This document shows positions 61,301 through 64,000 of a DNA stretch of 64,000 bases, piece after piece. Each line of letters opens with the position of its first letter. Position 1 is the stretch's first letter. A program made the position numbers and the translations under genes. Below the pieces are notes generated by a model. That model ran no database searches. It had not been told where the DNA came from and worked only from the letters and a program-made list of their open reading frames with translations. Origin of the DNA: Paradevosia sp036499825 (lineage in GTDB: Bacteria > Pseudomonadota > Alphaproteobacteria > Rhizobiales > Devosiaceae); the NCBI GenBank assembly GCA_036499825.1, contig DASYCZ010000026.1:186001-250000 (forward strand), given 5' to 3'.

Positions 61301-63232
61301 AACGCCTCTCCCCAAGGCTACTCAGCCATTGTCGGCTTTGACGGTCTTGCCCAAGTGGAGGTTTCCGGCGCCGGCTCGCGGTGGATCGATCATGGTGGCT
61401 TGCTCGTCGGCAGCATCGGTTTCGTGAATGGGCCAGACATGATCTTCGAATCTCTCTCCGGTGGCCTCACCATCGCCGATGGCGCTGCCGTTACCAGCGA
61501 AGGCTTCGTGACGCCTGACGGTTCGATCGATGCCGTTGGCCGTGGCATTCTGGGCTCAGGCGCGGGTGGCGCTGAGGTGACGATCACCGGCGCCAATTCG
61601 AGCTGGACCAGCACGGCCGACGTCTTCGATATCGCCGGTGGCGCGGAAGGCTCCGGTATCGTCACTATCGCCGACAATGGTACGCTCGCGGTCAAGAGCC
61701 TTGCTATCGGCACCGATGGCGGCAGCGGCACGATCGCGCCGGATACCACCGCAACCGTCACGGTGGGCGGCGACCTGGTGCAGGGGGCGGGGTCGATCTA
61801 CAAGGTGGCGATCGATCCGCTGGCTTCCGGTGTTTCGAGCTTCATCGATGTTGCGGGCACGACCACAATCGACAATGGCGCCATGTTCACGCTGGCGCCG
61901 TTGAAGCAACTGCCGACGGCGGGTAATCGCTACACAATTCTGACGGCGGGCGGCGGCGTCAACGGCGCCTACGCCAATGGCAGCGAATTCGATACGGCCT
62001 TCGTAGACCTGGGCGTGACCTACGATCCGAACAACGTCTATCTGGATGTGCTGCAGACGCGCACCTTCGAGGACGTGGCGCTGACGCCGAACCAGATGGC
62101 GACGGCGTGGGGTCTCGAAAGCCTGCCAGCCGACTCAGTGCTTTATCAGGCGATCTTCGGACAGTTGACGCAGGACGATGCACGCAATGCCTTCGACCAG
62201 CTGTCGGGAGACGGTATCGCGTCGATCAACGGCATGCTGATGCAGGACAGTTCGCTGTTCCGGGACCAGATCGTCAACCGCCTCGGTGCGGCGGCCGGCC
62301 GTACCTTCAGTTCGCAATCGACGCCGATGGTCATGGGCTATGCGGACAATTCGACGGCGGCGACCAATGCGATCGGTTCCGCGGTGACGACGCCCAGCGA
62401 GTTGTCGAGCCGGTCGGCCCTGTGGGGCAATGCCTTCGGCTCCTGGCGGGAAGTTGACGGCGACGGCAATGCCGGGGGCGTCACCGATGCCTCGGGTGGA
62501 CTGGTGGTCGGTTTGGATGGCGCTATCACGGATACGAGCCGGCTCGGCGTCGTCATCGGCTATGGCCATTCCGGCTTCGATATCGCGGATCGGAACACCA
62601 GCGGCGAGAGCACGAACTATCACGTCGGCGTTTACGGCAGCACGGATATGGGGCCGTTCGCGCTTCGTGGCGGGCTTGCCTATAGCGCGCAGGATGTCGA
62701 CACGGCCCGGTTGGTCACCGTCCCGGGCTTCACGGATACGCTGAGTGGCTCATATGGCGCCTCGACGCTGCAGGCCTTTGGCGAGCTGGCTTACGACTTC
62801 GACGCCGGTGCGCTGGCGCTGGAGCCGTTCGGCAACGTCGCTATCGTCAATCAGCAAACCGATGCCTTCACGGAGAGCGGCGGGGCCTCGGCCCTGCATG
62901 TGGCGGCGACGAATGACACGCTGACCTTCACCACGATGGGTATTCGCGCCAGCGCCGATCTGGACATGGGCGGAACGCCGGTGTCGCTGAAGGGGATGGT
63001 GGGCTGGCGGCATGCTTTCGGGGGCGCCACGCCCATCACCCGTTCGGCCTTCGCGGGCGGAGACAGCTTCTCCATCGCCGGCGCTCCCATCGCCAAGGAC
63101 AGCGCAGTGGTGGAGGCGGGGATGGATCTCAATCTCAGCCCGACAACGACCCTGGGATTGTCGTATTCGGGTGAGCTCTCAGGTCATTCGTCGGACCAAA
63201 GTCTCAAGGGCAGCTTCACATTGAAGTTTTAG
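58313..63232 (+). CDS. Autotransporter (type Va secretion) with T5SS/PEP-CTERM-type passenger repeats
   Basis: A 1639-residue outer-membrane autotransporter. Residues 1-36 are a signal peptide (LMPMLLASTALVAPAYA). Residues 37 to about 1330 form a Gly/Asn/Thr-rich beta-helix passenger, with recurring G-S-x-W-x-x-x-G and G-T-G-T-L-x-V units of the T5SS/PEP-CTERM-associated repeat type. About residues 1280-1360 are a linker (LYQAIFGQLTQDDARNAFDQLSGDG). The last 270 form a 12-strand barrel from ALWGNAFGSW to the terminal Phe. It has its own start (ATG 58313 or 58319), preceded by about 270 bases without a gene. Probably a surface adhesin or enzyme display protein. Confidence 0.9.
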   Translation: MAMVWGKERRGRARKVVRLMPMLLASTALVAPAYAIDITWNHGVSDDWFDGNNWNGGHVPTSGDDVAKADNTVTDINGGNAVAKDIAIFRGVLEIENGSLTLSGNTIVGAVKSLGVPAKIQLTQQVSRFDTGTLVIGQSGNNGLLIVNAGTVNAGTVTVGQTNGHGEVNILGGAHVNTGNVTIGADSTSEALVTINDVGSVWNAGTYDVASGLVEIQNGGTLSTGSASISGQDLTPKVTLDLASNWNVTGDLSVGGKVTLAAGQAITAVPGNGELDIDGTGANAVDVGGSLFIGSGKGSNGVVNLSGAQNTLTVDGAFVSVGLGGGDGTLYVVDHSTADFSGTAYMFVGYGAPGGSGIGADATGYVLVKGSSHLDTQSAFIGVNGTGDALVQSAAVWDADGALAVGGAYGFAPGGAGTLRVDDASLHSLSGSVGNNGGTGTVTVVNGGQWTDEGGMTIGGSFTIDNDQNPTISSGIGTLTVAAGSTVQNGADAVTGGLQVGVGDGSVGKLEVLDANSTYGNDGDITFGVVYGGTGSIEADGLNASVLLGGDIQIVGGNYAFSDLPGGTGPSTGSIDIANGAKLGTAGMLGAGYGALGTGSVTLSNHSQWIGESAVFGALAGTGTLDISGGSQATFDSNIRNATVGIGVGGIGTATVSGIDPVSHDASLLSTTGTLAVGGFFSFDAGNGDGSVESGTGTLTVSGGAQLESGQDDEDGGLPVIGVGNGAVGEVTIKGVFSSWAMTGDAMLVGGLGGAGTLNFEDHAIGSIAALTFVGGAPFSDEIEGGDQHATGVLKVSGGSTVDVGGLFVGAGNGTGNLDVSGAGTTLNVQGPLYAGFIDGDAHIAISQGAAVQSEDVVFGSDSGKADVTVTGGSQWDILGVLMLGGSPTDDLDPNSSATMLVSSGSVVTSTGTDLNIGLFNNVTSDVIGLGGTGKMTVTGAGSRWTSTADGTYIGLLGAGQLDVEDNATVETGGMVVVANTTNSSVKVTGGATLVNNASPQGYSAIVGFDGLAQVEVSGAGSRWIDHGGLLVGSIGFVNGPDMIFESLSGGLTIADGAAVTSEGFVTPDGSIDAVGRGILGSGAGGAEVTITGANSSWTSTADVFDIAGGAEGSGIVTIADNGTLAVKSLAIGTDGGSGTIAPDTTATVTVGGDLVQGAGSIYKVAIDPLASGVSSFIDVAGTTTIDNGAMFTLAPLKQLPTAGNRYTILTAGGGVNGAYANGSEFDTAFVDLGVTYDPNNVYLDVLQTRTFEDVALTPNQMATAWGLESLPADSVLYQAIFGQLTQDDARNAFDQLSGDGIASINGMLMQDSSLFRDQIVNRLGAAAGRTFSSQSTPMVMGYADNSTAATNAIGSAVTTPSELSSRSALWGNAFGSWREVDGDGNAGGVTDASGGLVVGLDGAITDTSRLGVVIGYGHSGFDIADRNTSGESTNYHVGVYGSTDMGPFALRGGLAYSAQDVDTARLVTVPGFTDTLSGSYGASTLQAFGELAYDFDAGALALEPFGNVAIVNQQTDAFTESGGASALHVAATNDTLTFTTMGIRASADLDMGGTPVSLKGMVGWRHAFGGATPITRSAFAGGDSFSIAGAPIAKDSAVVEAGMDLNLSPTTTLGLSYSGELSGHSSDQSLKGSFTLKF

Positions 63233-63343
63233 GCCCTATATGAGCACCACGGGACGACGCAAAACTTCGTCTGCGTCACCCTTGGCAATCCATGCGGATG
63301 AGGGGTTGCATTCAATGGGCAAAGTCATTAAATAACCCATTCC

Positions 63344-63377
63344 AAGCCGTGCGGGCGACTCGCGCGGCTTTTTGGTT
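63344..63377 (+). terminator. Intrinsic terminator between the autotransporter and secE
   Basis: A 10-bp stem AAGCCGTGCG/CGCGCGGCTT (one G-U pair) with a 7-base loop is followed by TTTTTGG, 33 bases before secE. It isolates the secE-nusG operon from upstream transcription. Confidence 0.8.
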
Positions 63378-63409
63378 GTGGACAAAAAATCCTAAAGGCT
63401 GACCACTTA

Positions 63410-63604
63410 ATGGCGCGCACCAATCCGATTACTTTTTTCCAGCAGGTGCGTACCGAAGTCAGCAAGGTGGCGTGGCCGAGCCGTAACGAGGTGCTGATCT
63501 CGACGGTGATGGTTCTGGTCCTGGTCGCCCTTGCCAGCATCTTCTTCCTGGTGGCGGACTATGTCATCGCCTGGGCCATTCAGTTGTTGCTGTCGATCCG
63601 CTAA
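63410..63604 (+). CDS. secE: Preprotein translocase subunit SecE
   Basis: A 64-residue single-helix subunit of the SecYEG channel, with NPITFFQQVRTEVSKVAWPSRNEVL ahead of the C-terminal membrane helix VMVLVLVALASIFFLVADYVIAW. This is the short alphaproteobacterial form. It is followed by nusG 40 bases later, the universal order. Confidence 0.95.
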   Translation: MARTNPITFFQQVRTEVSKVAWPSRNEVLISTVMVLVLVALASIFFLVADYVIAWAIQLLLSIR

Positions 63605-63644
63605 AGCGGGCGCAGCTAGTTAGTTTTGGGAGCGACGAAGCGGC

Positions 63645-64000
63645 ATGGCGAAGCGCTGGTACATTGTTCAGGCCTACTCGAACTTCGAGCGCAAGGTTGC
63701 CGAATCGATCCGTGAAAAGGTCGCTCAGAACAAGCTGGAAGACTTGTTCGAAGACGTTATCGTTCCGACCGAAAAGGTTGTTGAGGTTCGTCGCGGGCGC
63801 AAGGTCGATGCCGAGCGCAAGTTCTTCCCCGGCTATGTGCTGGTGAAGATGGAAATGACCGACCAGGCTTTCCATCTGATCAAGAATACGCCGAAGGTCA
63901 CGGGTTTCCTTGGTTCGGACAACAAGCCGATGCCGATCTCCGAGAGGGAGGCCATGGCCATCCTGCAGCAGGTGCAGGAAGGCGTCGAGCATCCCAAGCC
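63645..64000 (+). CDS. nusG: Transcription termination/antitermination protein NusG (truncated by the window end)
   Basis: The first 118 codons of NusG: MAKRWYIVQAYSNFERKV, VPTEKVVEVRRGRKVDAERKFFPGYVLVKMEM, and GFLGSDNKPMPI. This is the NGN domain that binds RNA polymerase; the KOW domain is beyond the edge. It is in the normal secE-nusG order. Confidence 0.95.
   Translation, partial: MAKRWYIVQAYSNFERKVAESIREKVAQNKLEDLFEDVIVPTEKVVEVRRGRKVDAERKFFPGYVLVKMEMTDQAFHLIKNTPKVTGFLGSDNKPMPISEREAMAILQQVQEGVEHPK

Noticed and set aside
63228..63409. Possible second copy of the tRNA-Trp 3' end (att site) before secE
   Set aside because: I looked for the T-arm and acceptor sequence GGGTTCGAGTCCC and found none, so site-specific integration at tRNA-Trp is not supported.

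Overview
The window reads as a chromosomal segment of a GC-rich alphaproteobacterium of the order Hyphomicrobiales, most likely Devosia or a close relative. The evidence is the order purB / DUF1476 / purC-purS-purQ-purL / bolA-grxD, the alphaproteobacterial small families (DUF1476, DUF3126, DUF2336, DUF6665, BTLCP), full CtrA boxes of the form TTAA-N7-TTAAC, paired Ku genes and a tRNA-Trp/secE/nusG block. The genus is inferred from overall feel; no marker gene was compared. There is no insertion sequence, prophage, CRISPR array or plasmid function.

Layout. 1-5.2 kb: ttcA, a Bcr/CflA efflux pump, glutaredoxin grxD, a DUF6665 protein, bolA, a glycosyltransferase-like protein and kdsB. 5.2-14.9 kb: de novo purine genes on the minus strand (purL, purQ, purS, purC, purB), interrupted by two membrane-protein genes and by the divergent ATPase zeta-type inhibitor gene, then rpe. 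15-23.5 kb: ccdA, a FemAB-like acyltransferase, radC-map, a CinA-like protein, gpt, a GYF-RDD membrane protein, a small repeat protein, tRNA-Leu, csbD and ogt. 23.5-26.4 kb: gluconate catabolism (gntK, an SDR, gnd). 26.4-31.5 kb: a TetA-like MFS pump, an FAD monooxygenase, a zinc-finger protein, a hydrolase, cysE and DUF3126.

31.5-39 kb holds small regulatory and envelope genes (BTLCP peptidase, PilZ, PAS, rhomboid) plus slyX, hisI, folE, a NifU-like scaffold and yidD. 39-47.2 kb: thrS, an HD-GYP response regulator, a nitroreductase, a lytic transglycosylase with DUF2336 behind two perfect CtrA boxes, and nadK. 47.3-55 kb: tRNA-Thr, a GFA protein, DoxX, two convergent Ku genes around a repeat element, a nucleotide-sugar epimerase, a repeat lipoprotein, formaldehyde dehydrogenase and rlmB. 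55-64 kb: tRNA-Tyr, tRNA-Gly, an SH3 protein, coaBC, tRNA-Trp, two small proteins, a 1639-residue autotransporter, secE and truncated nusG.

Most genes are housekeeping. The strongest candidates for new biology are the CtrA-linked transglycosylase/DUF2336 unit, the CMP-sugar-transferase-like protein beside kdsB, the duplicated-motif 65-residue protein, and the ku2 gene bracketed by short direct repeats. Several starts were moved inside longer open frames where a Shine-Dalgarno sequence and family alignment agree. All calls are made from reading the sequence; no database search was run.
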